Assembly: GCA_001949185.1 (NCBI GenBank)
Contig: BDGG01000012.1
Coordinates: forward strand, 564,824 to 628,823
DNA length: 64,000 nucleotides
Direction of reading: 5' to 3'
DNA from: Ramazzottius varieornatus
Taxonomy: Eukaryota; Tardigrada; Eutardigrada; Parachela; Ramazzottiidae
The stretch's first letter is position 1. Each line of letters starts with the position of its first letter. The position numbers and the translations under genes are program-made. Below are positions 1-11,198 of the stretch, piece by piece. Below the pieces are notes generated by a model. That model was not told the origin of the DNA. It searched no databases and worked only from the letters and a program-made list of their open reading frames with translations.

Positions 1-875
1 GCGGAACAACATGTAATCTTTTGAGAAGATGCCGAAAGTTTTTTGTTACTCTCACTTTATGCGGCCGATGCCGGAAATGCAGTAAATTCGGAAAATGCAG
101 TAATTTGGAAATGCAATAATTTTGGAAATTCGGGATTGATGTTTCTTTAGCGCCTCGACCAATAGCACCTAGAAGGGACTACAAGAGTGAAAGCTAATTT
201 CTATCAAAGATGGAAACGCGTTGGAGAAAACAGAAAAGTTTTCAAAAAACCGGCTGGTCATCCGGTGGCGAGAACCTTAATTTACCGCGTTTCAGTTGCG
301 CACTGTAGCTTTCTAGGAATCAAAACATTTTTCTCGAGTCTTGAAAGCTGTCCGACTGGACTTCCTCCAGACTAGTTATCGGTCCGTGATAGTCTAGATG
401 AGGCCCCCCAGATTCTCTGCACACCAAGGTCGTGGAGCACTCCAAAAGCCTTCTCCATTTACTTCAAAAATGTTTTTCAACGAATGGAATTCCAGCCTAG
501 GCGCGAATTTTTCAGTATTGCCCATAGGTTACTCTAACTTTAGGCAAAAAGTTGCAAAGATCAAATGACCACAAAATTTCTGGCGAACGCAGCAAGAGGT
601 CCAAATTCGTTCGCGGGGGCGCGCAAAATTGACGTCCAAATGACGTAACCCCAGATATCCGGTTGAGGGTACGGTTTTTTCGACCTCACATATGATGCAA
701 CCCGCGAACGTTTTGAACCTATAAACGCAGCTTTAATTAAAACTTATTGAACCCCCTTATCCTCTATGCTATCGGAAAGACTATCAGAGAGACTAATCTC
801 TGCTTCTATGTATCATTCGAACGAGATAGATCGATGTAAATGAACGGCATCAAGAAACCAAGAAAGGCGACTTAC
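1..875. other. non-coding flank left of ATIC
   Basis: I see no convincing gene here. Around 70-145 there is a degenerate tandem array of roughly 17-bp units built on GGAAATGCAGTAA. The terminal ATIC exon (about 35 codons ending in an RLFHH-type C-terminus) was looked for on the minus strand and not found, so it should lie to the left of the window. Confidence 0.5.
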
Positions 876-3440
876 TGCGAATGCGCGGTCGACACTATCG
901 CGGAAGGGAAAGAACGCGTCGGAACTCAGAGCAACGTTGTCCAGTTTGGCGATCCATTGAGCTCGTTCCTCCTGTGACATGAGAGACTGGGTTAATTAGA
1001 AAGTAGTTGGAGGCTAGTCCTAGGTATCCGTGCGTACCTGAGTGAGAGGTTTGGGGACTTCTTCGAAGTAGGACTCGAACTGTTGAGTGGGCATATCTTG
1101 TCCGACCACGTCCAGGATGAAAGCGTCAATAGCATTGGCAACCTCAGCCCGCTTGACGCCCTTCTTGAACTTGAACCCAAGGATGGCTGGGTGGAGCCTT
1201 AACCACCAGCTTTCGGCTTTGGCCGCGGCGATGCGAACGCAATGGATACGAGACTGTTGTCCAGCACCGATACCCACCACTTGACCATCTTTGGCCAAGC
1301 AGACCGAGTTGGACTGGGTGTACTTCACGGCGACGGTCGCCACCATTATGTCCCGAAGACCCTCCTCGGTAAACTACAGAGATAACCCGTATGCGTGAAG
1401 GACTTACCGCCGATGAACGATGTTCAGACAATACTCACCTGTTTATTCTTTGAAACCAAATTGTCGAACATTTTCTTCGAGATGACGGCATCATTGCGCT
1501 TCTGCTGCAAGTTTACTCCGAAGATGGTCTTGGTTTCTATTTCGACTGGCTCGTAGTTGGGATCTATCTGCAGAGTAGAAAGAACTTAGTTGAAACTGTA
1601 ATAATACAGTAGTATGAGCGCGTCTGCAAATCAGGCTCGAACTTTGAACATCGCAGTTCTATGAAGTGGCGGACGCTTTCAGTTAACATCGTAGCAAAAG
1701 TGCGCCACTTGAGACAACAGTCACGATGAAGCTATTTACCGACGTCCCTATGATTCTCGAGACTCGAGTCTTTTCCTGTCACAGTTCAGCGAAGACAAAT
1801 ATCGATTACCTTGAGCATGCAATAGGAACCGCTCTTCTTTTTCTTCAGAAGGGCTTCAGCCTCTTTAGAGTAGCCTGGTGCGATGATGCCGTCTGAGACC
1901 TCGCGAGAGATGATGTGGGCGGTGATTTCGTCGCAAGGGTCGGACAAGGCTATGAAGTCTCCGAAGGATGACATTCGATCTGCTCCTCGAGCTCGCGCAT
2001 AGGCCGTAGCTAATGGGGATAGTTGGCTGGCCAAGTCCGACACCTGGCACAGTTCCGCTTGTTGGGCGCTGAGTGGAATACCGACCGCAGCTCCAGCTGG
2101 GCTGACATGCTTGAACGAGGTTGCGGCGGGAAGACCCAAAGCAGCCTTGAGTTCGCGCACCAACTGCCAACCGTTGAGAGCGTCGCATAGGTTGATGAAA
2201 CCCGGACTGCCGTTGACGACTAGGAGAATCAATTCATCATGAAGTTCGAAAATGACCGTCAAGTGGAGGCTAGACAAATAGAACGTACAAGATCGTCATC
2301 CCAAGTGCCGCACTTCTTCATCGTTATTGGACGGAGTTGTGAGTCATTGAACATAACGATCTTGGACGTTCGCCCAGCTCTCAAGTTGTTTTAAACTATC
2401 AATTCACCAATGGGCCGCCGAAGCCGAAACTCGGCAAGAAATGATTAATCATTGGTAGTACCTGAGAAGGGTAGCGGTCCATGGGGATGGTAGACCTCGG
2501 CGGGAGCCTGATGAGGATTGATGCCGTATCGCAGCGCCATCTGCGAAGACCCGGCACTATAGCGCTGCCGGAAGTGCACGGCAATAGCCGCATCGTATTC
2601 TGCCGTCTGTGAAAATGCCTACAAAAAGACACCGAAACTCAATCGTCATTATGGTTTTCCGAAATTTTTCCCATTCCCCTACTTGATATGTTGTGCTACT
2701 ATAAATTTATCTTATCGTTCTGAAGCCTGGATCCCCGGATCGGTTACGAACCTTTAACGCAAGCCGTTGTCGAGTCTGCTCCGATATGAGATTAGATGAG
2801 TTGTTCCGGAGTTCTTCCAGGACACTACCAAAAACAGCATTCACCGAGTCGCTAGCACACAAGGCAACCTGTCATAGCTCTCCGTTTCCTGAAATACGGT
2901 AGTACGTGCTAACCTTTGGTAATCAGTTGGATCGGAGAGGACTATGACCCGGGAATGGTTCTTCGCAGCGGCTCGGAGTAGGGTAACGCCACCGATATCG
3001 ATGTTTTCGATAATTTCCGCCTCGTGTTTTGTATTCTTCACCGTCTCGACGAACGGATACAAGTTGCAAACCACGACTGAGATCTTGTTGATTCCACGCT
3101 CATCGAGGTCCTTCATATCCTTGTCCGTATCGCGCGCAAGAATGCCGGCATGGATCTACAATGATAACAGTTGAAGTCAAACGTTTGGTCCACCCAGCCT
3201 GACTTCTCTTCTAGAACGGTTTCTGACCAGAACTTACTATAGGATGAAGCGTCTTGACTCGTCCATCCAGCATCTCATAGGCTCCGGTGATTTCCGAGAC
3301 ATCAGTAACAGCCACAGCCTCATTCCTCAAGGTCTTCGCCGTGCCTCCCGATGCAATGACATGAAAACCAGCATCCACCAGACCTTTAGCCAAATTCAGA
3401 AGCCCAGTTTTGTCGTAAACGCTGATCAAGGCAAGGGACT
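876..3440 (-). CDS. ATIC: bifunctional purine biosynthesis protein (AICAR transformylase / IMP cyclohydrolase), partial
   Basis: This cytosolic enzyme catalyses the last two steps of IMP synthesis, formylation of AICAR and ring closure. Eight exons join in phase: 3440-3238, 3155-2914, 2824-2752, 2618-2462, 2219-1810, 1567-1439, 1373-1038 and 971-876. The N-terminal part is the MGS-like cyclohydrolase domain ([32 protein letters not shown]). The transformylase part has LRYGINPHQ, the catalytic [11 protein letters not shown] motif, [48 protein letters not shown] and [10 protein letters not shown]. All blocks are intact. The gene is incomplete at both ends: the short first exon carrying the ATG could not be placed, and the last exon lies beyond the left edge. 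A foldback element sits in the intron between 1567 and 1810. Confidence 0.95.
1640..1740. repeat. foldback element 1 (GTGCGCCACTTG family), in ATIC intron
   Basis: The stem AAGTGGCGGACG (from 1663) pairs with GTGCGCCACTTG (ending about 1711) across a loop of some 25 bp. The flanks are more diverged than in other copies. Confidence 0.6.
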
Positions 3441-3479
3441 CTGTAGATGAAGGAATACGTAGTACATTATACGGGAGGT

Positions 3480-3588
3480 CGGCAAACGAAGCATACGAGA
3501 TCTCATTTCGAGTGGCGCACGATTTTATTATTTTTGATCAGGAGCGTGCGCCACTTATGACTTAAAAGACCAAGGGTGATGCCCCGGT
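3480..3588. repeat. foldback element 2 (GTGCGCCACTTG family)
   Basis: The arm GGCAAACGAAGCATACGAGA, then GAGTGGCGCACG, an AT-rich loop, and CGTGCGCCACTTA on the right. It lies upstream of the first placed ATIC exon. Confidence 0.7.
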
Positions 3589-4435
3589 TGCCTGGCGCAC
3601 CCCAAAAGCCTTGCGGAATGGTTACTGTTGAACCTTTTCGTCTCAAATTTTCACGTTTGCTTTCGGAAACTTTGTCGCTTCCAGTTGAAAAAGATGTGAA
3701 CTGGCTAGCAGCTTTCTGAAAATTTCGAGAGACTGTTTCGTTTTTGACCAGATTGTGTCTTGGGTCGACAGACCAATTTTTTACTCGAGAGCTGGCTGAC
3801 GGAAAGCCTCATTAAAAATTGGACACAGCCAGTTAAAAATTGAGGAAGGTGATCTACCCCCCTTGTACTCCCAGAGCTCGGAATTGCGTGGTCTTTCAAG
3901 TGTTAAGGTGGTATTCTTGTACGTTTCGTTTGCTGGCATTACAGTGTCAGTGACGAATAAAACCGGCTTACCTTTGCTCTTCATCTTGCGGGTTCCACTG
4001 TGCAGGTTCTTCCACGGTGTGTATGATACAGGTGTGGTGTAGAAAGGGCAAATAGAATTTGAGCCGAAGGCACTGTAAGTAGAAGATCGTCGAATATTAA
4101 CCGGAGAAAAGTTCAGAAGAAAGCTTGATCGAGCTTGTAGATAATGCATGGTCAAAGTTCTCCGATTAAAACTCAGACTATGCTGAAGGTAAGACGTCGA
4201 CAAGACTTTCAATGTAATCAGGTTGAAGAGGTACCTCCTCGAAGAGCAGCTTTGTCTCCATTGTCGTGGACACTATAAAAGTTGGCGATTGTTGTCAAAA
4301 CTCGAAAGCAGCGGGGAAACAATCCTCTATAGTCTGATAAACATTTCGAGGTTATGTACAGTCTTTCCAGGCTCCAGCTTATTGACGATTACATTATGAC
4401 TGGGAGGCCGGCAGACGAAACGTACAAGCCGTTAT

Positions 4436-4505
4436 CTGTAATCGCGCACTTTTTCATTGTAGTTGGCCGAAACCGTGCGCCACTTAAGATCACGGTAGAT
4501 ATTCT
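4436..4505. repeat. foldback element 3 (GTGCGCCACTTG family), left arm decayed
   Basis: The right arm CCGTGCGCCACTTAAGATCA and the loop TTGGCCGAAA are well kept. The left arm is reduced to TCGCGCACTTTT. Confidence 0.6.
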
Positions 4506-4983
4506 CTTCTGGCCAGTCAGATTGACCAGTGGGCAGAGTCATTTCGCCGAAGGTCTCTTGCTACCTTATTCTCGGTTGTTAATTTTCCTGAAACGAACAT
4601 GCGTACGGCCAACGTTACCGGAGTTGCTGCGCTGAAGCAAGCGGCGCAATGACGTGCGACGACAAGGACAACGGACGCGGCAGGTGTCGCACCTTCTTAC
4701 TGCCAGATGAATCAACATCACGTAAGTTTCTCGTGTGAAAACAGATCAGGAAGATGGTTTGCGAGTCCTACCACAAGACGGTGGGGCCAACACGCGGAGT
4801 TGCAGAAATTATATACCTGCCTGCGTAAACCTTAAGGAACCTTCCCTTTTGTACACGAGGACCACTTGAGCATGGTGACGCGATGATGGCCAGGTGGTTC
4901 TTATTAGCCGGAAGTTAAGAGCTAAATCGGCTAATCACGCTAGGAGGTGCGCTCGTCGTTCGGCACAAGCGATCGAGTTTGAC

Positions 4984-4990
4984 TATAAAA
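4984..4990 (+). promoter_or_regulatory. TATA box of the AKH gene
   Basis: TATAAAA lies 128 bp before the AKH start codon. A transcript beginning about 30 bp downstream would carry a 5' leader of about 100 bases. Position and perfect match are the only evidence. Confidence 0.5.
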
Positions 4991-5117
4991 GAATGACCCA
5001 GGACTTGCGCATGTATCATGCTCCTGGTTTCTTGCCTTCTTTTCGTCTCGAGGCCAGAAGTTGCACACAAAGACTTGTCCGATACTTTCCGCTCGACGGT
5101 AGAAGCAAGCTATTACC

Positions 5118-5425
5118 ATGCATCGATTCTTTTCTTTTGTCTTCTGTATAGTTGTGGTCCTGGCGACCTGCGCCTCGATATCGCGGGGTCAGTTCAACTT
5201 CTCGCCCAACTGGGGAAAACGATCAGGAAATGGTTTGGCTCTTCATGGCGGAGACAACTGCGAAGCTCTGCAAGCTGTGCGCGTGATAGAAGTCTATCAC
5301 GCCTGCAGGGTCAGTGCGGGATAATTATTCTTGCTTCGAGTCGCTGTATCGTGATCTTGTGTTGTTTCGTTCTCTTGCAGCGGGAACTGGATACCATGCA
5401 CGAATGCCTGAGCAAACCTTCATAA
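5118..5425 (+). CDS. AKH: adipokinetic hormone / red pigment-concentrating hormone precursor
   Basis: This is a secreted neuropeptide precursor of 78 residues in two exons (5118-5309, 5381-5425; 71-bp intron, phase 0). Residues 1-24 form a signal peptide (MHRFFSFVFCIVVVLATCAS core). Mature QFNFSPNWGKR follows at once; N-terminal Gln cyclisation, cleavage at KR and use of the Gly as amide donor would give the octapeptide pQFNFSPNW-amide, the layout of arthropod AKH and RPCH. The remainder is an AKH-associated peptide of 43 residues with Cys at 48, 63 and 73. Family members usually have an even Cys pair here, so three is odd. A TATA box lies upstream and an AATAAA at 5772. In arthropods AKH mobilises stored energy; that role here is inferred. 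A GPCR of the matching receptor family lies at 31.7-34.9 kb. Confidence 0.93.
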
Positions 5426-7882
5426 GCTTGGCGGCAGTCTCCCCCCTTTCCAGGCTGAGAGACTGATGGTCCTGGTTACACTTGCCAACTGCTCCTTGCA
5501 CCACGTATTTGACAATCAACATCGGACGATTGGCATTTCCACTACGAGGTAAAGGACATGGAGTTTTCCAGTGAGAATTTCGGACATAAAAATTTCCAGG
5601 TTGTTTTAACGTAGCTGCTGGTCAGATTGCGTCGTACGGTAAGTCAGTCAGTAGAGAAAGTTTTTCTGATCATAGCCAAGCCGTCTTCCGAGTCATTTGA
5701 CGGTGCAAAGGTGAGAAGGGAAGGTCTGCAGGAGACAGGATAAAATTCAATGTTAAAGAGCCTGGACAAGAAATAAAACGTAGGCCTGAAGAGGCGCTTG
5801 TGTAGTCTTTTACGGAGACTTACGCCAAGACGTTACACCTCCGTTCTGGTCAACTCCTAAGATAACATAAGTGATTAATGGATGCTCTACAAAGCCTCTG
5901 ACGCCTTTCCGATGCATGTAAAGCATGCCGATTCCGTGCAGCAAGGCCAAATTTCACAAAAGATTATCTCGTTAGTCTCTCCATGTTATCAATGATGGCT
6001 ACGACAAGTAAGGTTCAAAGTAAGCTCAAAACTGCTGCTCAGGTTCATAAGAAGCTGATGTTGGAAACTGCCGCATTGTTTGAGTTTTTACCTCTAGGTG
6101 ATATGTGGGAATCAGGGAATAGTGATGTAACGGAGAGCTTGATTTTATGGGAAAAAGAAGTACAACTGAATGTTTACATTGCACCGACTGTTCGTTACCG
6201 TACCACAGATCTTAGCTGCGGTTGCACATTCCAGTCTATAAGACGTCACGTGACAAAACAGTCAGATATTGTGGTGCCACCCTACACCGCAGTTTGGAAA
6301 TTTCCATGTCCGAAGTTTCCACTGGAAAACTCCATGCCCTTTACCTCGGAAGTATTTGATTTTTGTAATATCCTAGTGCCGCTGAATATTGCGACCATAT
6401 TTCAAGTTATAATACCTCCTCACGCCGAGTCAACAACGCCAAAGGGCTACATAGAGCGAGGTCGCCCCTTGTAGGCTTCCCGAACTCTTCAGCTGCATTG
6501 GCGTCCCCTTCGACTTGTTGCATCCTCACTGTGGGTCTACATACTTACCCCGATCACACCCATCCCGGGCTCCCAGTGGCGACATTTGTGAACGAGCTCA
6601 GTATTTTTATTCAAACAGTATTTTTATTCAATCCAATTCCAGAACGACGCGCAGCTTGACGATTTTTCGTGCATATATCCCAACACAATTCGGCGATAAC
6701 GAACTTTTCTGGTATTCCGTACACTTCAAATATATGTTTTGTACCTTACTGTTCCGACCTGCCGATGAAAAGCTTTGTTGAACCCGCTGAAATGTGTTTC
6801 CTTATAGACCTTTATATTTTAGTCCAGACTTCTGCTGGTATTCTGGGTCTACACGCCAACAGTTGTTTGCTGATCGACATTACCACATGAAGTATAACCC
6901 TGTTGTTCTCAAATGCTCTATGGTTATACGCCGGTACCATTTTGGTATCATGATGACCGAGAATCAAGCGGAGCCATTCGAACAGAGGCTCAGTGACCTT
7001 CTGATGTCACGTACAACGCAAGTGTGACGTCCTCAGTTAGCGATTTAGCTTGAGCGGAGGATTTCTCTAAAGGCCTCCATTAGGAAATTGGTCCTATTGA
7101 AAGAGCTCGTGACTTCTGCGAACCAAACACCAGTTTTAACGTGGCAAATTAACAGCTCTTCCACAGCGATTCAGATCTAATAACGCCCGTTGGTTCATTC
7201 TGCAGAAATTCTTCATGTTCCGCCTTCAGTTTAGCAGCTGTCGGTTCACCGCAGTAGAGGAAGAAAGCTGTAGGAGAAAGGTTCCGCGCTAATTTCCGGT
7301 GGAACGCGAGATGACTGGCTTGTGATGGGGTAAAGCTAGCTGAATGAAGCCCCCTTCGAGCTATCGTTAAATCTGCAAGATTGCTTCTCGGGATGGAGGG
7401 AATATCGGGCGCTGCGTGGTACTTAACCACGTAATGCATTGTACCAGTAGCATGTAATCATCCGGGCCCAAAGGAGGAGCCGCTCGACCGCGAAACCCGC
7501 CATTCAGCCGTCCTCTAATAACGTTAAGATGGCTCAGGTTGCCTTGCCTTTCCCTTCCTTTCCTGCAGCCTTGGCTTCCTTTCTGGAGCTCCCGAACGGT
7601 ATCGTTTCAATCACGTTTGACGCTTGCTTAGCTAGAAGATCCTGCTTGGATTACCGCCCACATTAGGGAGCTTATATGAGGGTACAAAGATGCTGGACGA
7701 GGAAACCTTGGGGTGCGCGACGATGAATGAAGGGCTTCATGCTGGGTTGTATATGTTTGCCAGACTATTGTTTTCAAGGATAATGCACTGGTGAATTCTG
7801 TTTCCTAAAATAAACGCGCGGATTCTCTGCAGTTGTCTTGGAATATCGCGTGTAATATTCAGTGTGAAATTTGGTGTGGAGA
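5426..7882. other. AT-rich stretch between AKH and RASD, no firm gene
   Basis: AATAAA at 5772 probably ends the AKH transcript. A 163-codon open frame on + at 5983-6474 starts with ATG but has no motif I recognise and no partner exons, so I leave it uncalled. An HMG-box-like fragment on the minus strand near 7.2 kb is listed separately. Confidence 0.4.
7149..7439 (-). pseudogene. HMG-box-like fragment (N-terminal half only)
   Basis: A minus-strand open frame of 96 codons ends in a stretch reading SPTAFFLYCGEP then KLKAEHEEF and SLWKSC. This resembles helix 1 and the start of helix 2 of an HMGB-type HMG box, where SAFFLFC, PKLKAEHP and LGELWKS are typical. A stop follows directly after LWKSC, and the second half of the domain (helix 3) is missing. 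I could not find a downstream exon in phase. It may be a decayed copy of an HMGB gene; chance resemblance is possible. Confidence 0.3.
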
Positions 7883-10467
7883 ATGAGCGACCTGTTGACC
7901 GAACTCCAGTGTACTAAGCCTCCACCCAACAACTGCTTCCGTCTCATCGTTCTAGGTAAACAGTTCGATAACATCATAATATTGTATTATACTTTTCGAT
8001 TGTTTAAAGTTTGATATTAGGCTTATATTAATTATTAGGTCGCTTCCCTATTTGGGAGCTGTACAAAGAAAGCGTACAAGATTGTTCCCCAACTGGCGCG
8101 CCCTTCCGGCCAATAACAACGTGAACGTGCGCCACTTGAGAAACAGATCTTGTAGTGGCGCACTCGTCCAGTCACTAACAATGAAACGTGCGTCACTTGA
8201 AATAACGATCTCGTACGTTACTTTTGCTCAACTCCCATTTGTCTTCGTTTTATTAATTTTGTTTTTTAGGGTCGGCGAAGGTGGGAAAGACCGCTATCGT
8301 TCGTCGCTTTCTGCATCAGGAGTTTCACGACACGTATGTGCCGACGATTGAGGATTTTCACCGGAAAATCTACAAGATTCGAGGGGAGGTGTTTCAGCTG
8401 GATATCTTGGACACCTCTGGCTCCATTCAAACCTTTCCAGCCATGCGGCGTTGCATGCTTCTGACAGGTTAGGGAAATAACCTTTCGAACCTACGATCGA
8501 TCATTTATCACCCATAACCAAAATCTGTCAACAAGGAGGCTAAAGAAAGCTAATGCTATCCACATAACTTCATAAACTTGTCATAATTATAAAGTCCTGT
8601 CGGCAAATTTTTACTTACTTGGCGAGTTTCTCATTTGAATTTACGATTTGAAAACAGTTTTGTAAACTTAATAAAAATAACTAAAAATTCATATGTGCAT
8701 ATGTGTAACTAAAATTTCAAACTTTACGCATATGTGTACCGTAACTGATTAGTAGAGAGAACGCTGTTAAAGTCGTGTATCAGACAGATTTCATTGTTGA
8801 GACTCGAAATGCAGCCGTCAGAAAAGGTCATTGGTTACTGTTTAATTATCTCACAGGTCACGATCTTTTTTGTTGCGGTCCTTATGTAGAACGTGATATA
8901 ATACTTCCTGCAGCTGGCTTTCCAAGCTGCGTGACGATATTGCAGATGGAATCTATTTCAAAAGATCAGCGTATATTTGTTGTGGCGTAAAGTCCCATCC
9001 ATATGGAATAAGCCAAAGAAGAGTAGGTGCATGTCGGTGACAGGTGGTACCTAGTGCCCTTTATTAACATCCGGTGTTGATCATATTCCATTAGGTGATG
9101 CCTTTCTGCTGGTATATTCCATCGACTCGAGGGAATCCTTCGAGGAGGTCTTGCGTCTACGAGAGCAGATTGGAGAATCGATCCGCAGCGCCAACACTAA
9201 CAACTGCACCAAGAACAACAAGCCCAAGAACCTCCCAATTCCCATGCTGATCGCAGGTACGTGTCGCCAAGGGACTCCATCACGAAGCCCGCAGCCTCGT
9301 CAGTAAAAACATGACACGGCACTTATCTTCTTTCGTAAGGTAGACCCCAGTAATCTTTCCTGCGGCGTAATATAATTAGACAGTGACCGAGTCGATGTGC
9401 ATGAGAGTATTCCCACAGATCCAGACTGATGCGAGGATGCAGTAAACAAGCCGTGATTAATGTCCTTTACTCGCCTTGCTGAGTCGAACTGGTATCACGC
9501 GGGAAATTGGTCCTTGTAAGAGGAACAGTAGAAATTTGGCTCTCAATAACCAGCATTATGCTTCGATTCAAATGGTTGCGAACACAGTTTTTTTAGATTT
9601 GTTGAAATGTCAAGACATTTATTTTGTCGAAGTGATGATTAGCAAAGTTTTCCAAGTGTTGAAGTATCAATAGGGTGAGGCGTGATGTTTTTGCAGGTAA
9701 CAAGAGCGACAAGGAAGTGACGAGAGCAGTAGCGGCAGGAGAAGTCGCTCACGTGCTCTCCCGGATCAAAGACGGGGCGCTGTGTTCCTTTGTGGAATGT
9801 AGTGCAAAGAATAACCAAGGGATAGTGGATGCCTTTGGGTCCCTGTTTACTGTGGCCGACTTTCCCGAAGAAATGATACCCAGCACAGAACGACGAATCT
9901 CCTTAACCCATGGTACGTACGAAGAACACTACGAGTAGTTTTCTTTCGGTTTCCATCGATGGGTCGTGTAATAGGTTGCGGAGAGAAATGTGACCGTTCA
10001 AAGTACCTACATACAAATAAACGAATGGTTATTTTGGTCGATGTGTATGCAGGTGCATGCGATTGTCTTTCTTACCTGACTGTAGAGTCTGATGAGTTAG
10101 CTTCTTCAACTCTGCGAACGTACTATTATGAATAAGTCTTTTCACAGGAGGGAATATCGTACCTCGAAGGGTCGATTCAGGAAGGAACGGATTACGGCGT
10201 CGTCACGGACTCTCGCTCCGGAGGCGGCTCTCCGATGCCTACAGTGCTCTCATCCTCAACGTACGGCGTCCTTCCATACGAACCGACCTTGTGATGGTCC
10301 AGACGAAGGCTGAACAACTAGCGACTCCGCGGTCAAAACGTCGTCGGCACAAGTCGTCAGTCAGGCGCACCGATTCCTACCAGCCATCGACGACAGACTC
10401 CGCCAAAGACTCGTCCATCGAGATCGACCCATACAGAAGAAAAGCCGGCCATTGTTGCATTCTGTGA
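7883..10467 (+). CDS. RASD1: RASD-family (Dexras1/Rhes-like) small GTPase
   Basis: This is a membrane-anchored Ras-like GTPase of 322 residues in five exons: 7883-7955, 8270-8467, 9095-9256, 9697-9912 and 10148-10467. Exon 1 ends inside the P-loop, which reads VLGSAKVGKTAIV after splicing. The effector/switch I stretch YVPTIEDFHRKIYKIRGE, DTSG in place of Ras DTAG, NKSD (G4) and ECSAK (G5) are all present. PTIEDFHRK-Y-IRGEV-QLDILDTSG is the RASD1/RASD2 signature. As in that family there is a long basic C-terminal extension, including RRPSIRTDL, and a terminal CAAX box, CCIL. A terminal Leu favours geranylgeranylation, unlike CVIS of vertebrate RASD1. Vertebrate members modulate G-protein signalling; the role here is inferred. 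Intron 1 carries a double foldback element. Confidence 0.93.
8060..8236. repeat. foldback element 4, double hairpin, in RASD intron 1
   Basis: Two stems follow each other: AACTGGCGCGCC / CGTGCGCCACTTG and AGTGGCGCACTC / CGTGCGTCACTTG. GTACAAGAT and ATCTCGTAC form the outer arms. The loops carry GGCCAATAAC and AGTCACTAAC. Confidence 0.75.
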
Positions 10468-11198
10468 CGTCTATAAATTGGTCCTTCCTTCATTTGGTAA
10501 TTGCAGTTGGTCTCAAGGGATTACAATTTTGCTACGTCGCTATCATGTCTTACCAAACAGATTGTATGAAGCTGTTAAGCTGCACCGTATTTCAGAACTG
10601 ACCTTGAAGCTATCGGCACCTAATGAATATCCACAGTGAATCATGGGTCCTGCACCTGTTGCGAAAGTAACGATTACTCGTCATGTCATACGAAAGTAAT
10701 CGGCTCGTCCTGTCTTCAATCATCCCGACTTTTGCATTACGGCCCAAATCGCACTAACCAATTGCAACGTCTGAACCGTATTATTAGCGGCCAAGGTCAA
10801 GATGCAAAATTAATTTCTCTCGCAGCATCGAAAGAGGCTTACTCGGTTGAGTCTGTTCATCGGACCGATGGATGCAGAGCCGAATACATTTGGGATGAAA
10901 AAAGCGACCCAAGTTACCAAGAACACAGACTATGCGTAAGGCCAATCAACCATCGGAATTCGCGCAAAACTATACTGCACAGTGCCAGCTATTTTCGGTA
11001 CCAAGCAACCAACCCTGTTTGAAAAGGAACAAATATTAGCAAGCAAAGACGCAGCCGACCGATACATGAGTCGAGTGCAGAGTTCCACAAAAAGTTCCAC
11101 AAATAACAGAAAAAAAAGAGCATTGTAGAGCACTATCCGAGCTCTACTAGAGAATAACACACAACAACAAAAAAGCTCCACTGAGAGCACAACTCACA
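10468..11198. other. 3' side of RASD, no gene seen
   Basis: This probably holds the RASD 3' untranslated region. An open frame at 10636-11022 has only a GTG start and no motif, so I do not call it. Confidence 0.4.

Larger units (their letters stand above)
3441..5117. other. ATIC 5' side and upstream of AKH, no firm gene
   Basis: The first ATIC exon should lie in this stretch on the minus strand. A possible ATG at about 4253 opens METKLLFEE, but its nearest donor is in the wrong phase. The minus-strand open frame of 143 codons at 3781-4212 has no recognisable motif and I do not call it. Two foldback elements and the AKH promoter are listed separately. Confidence 0.4.

Noticed and set aside
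3781-4212. 143-codon minus frame as a gene
   Set aside because: It has no motif, signal peptide or partner exons, and composition resembles neighbouring non-coding DNA.
5983-6474. 163-codon plus frame as a gene
   Set aside because: It is the longest frame in an AT-rich stretch, but has no recognisable motif or splice partners. It remains possible but unsupported.
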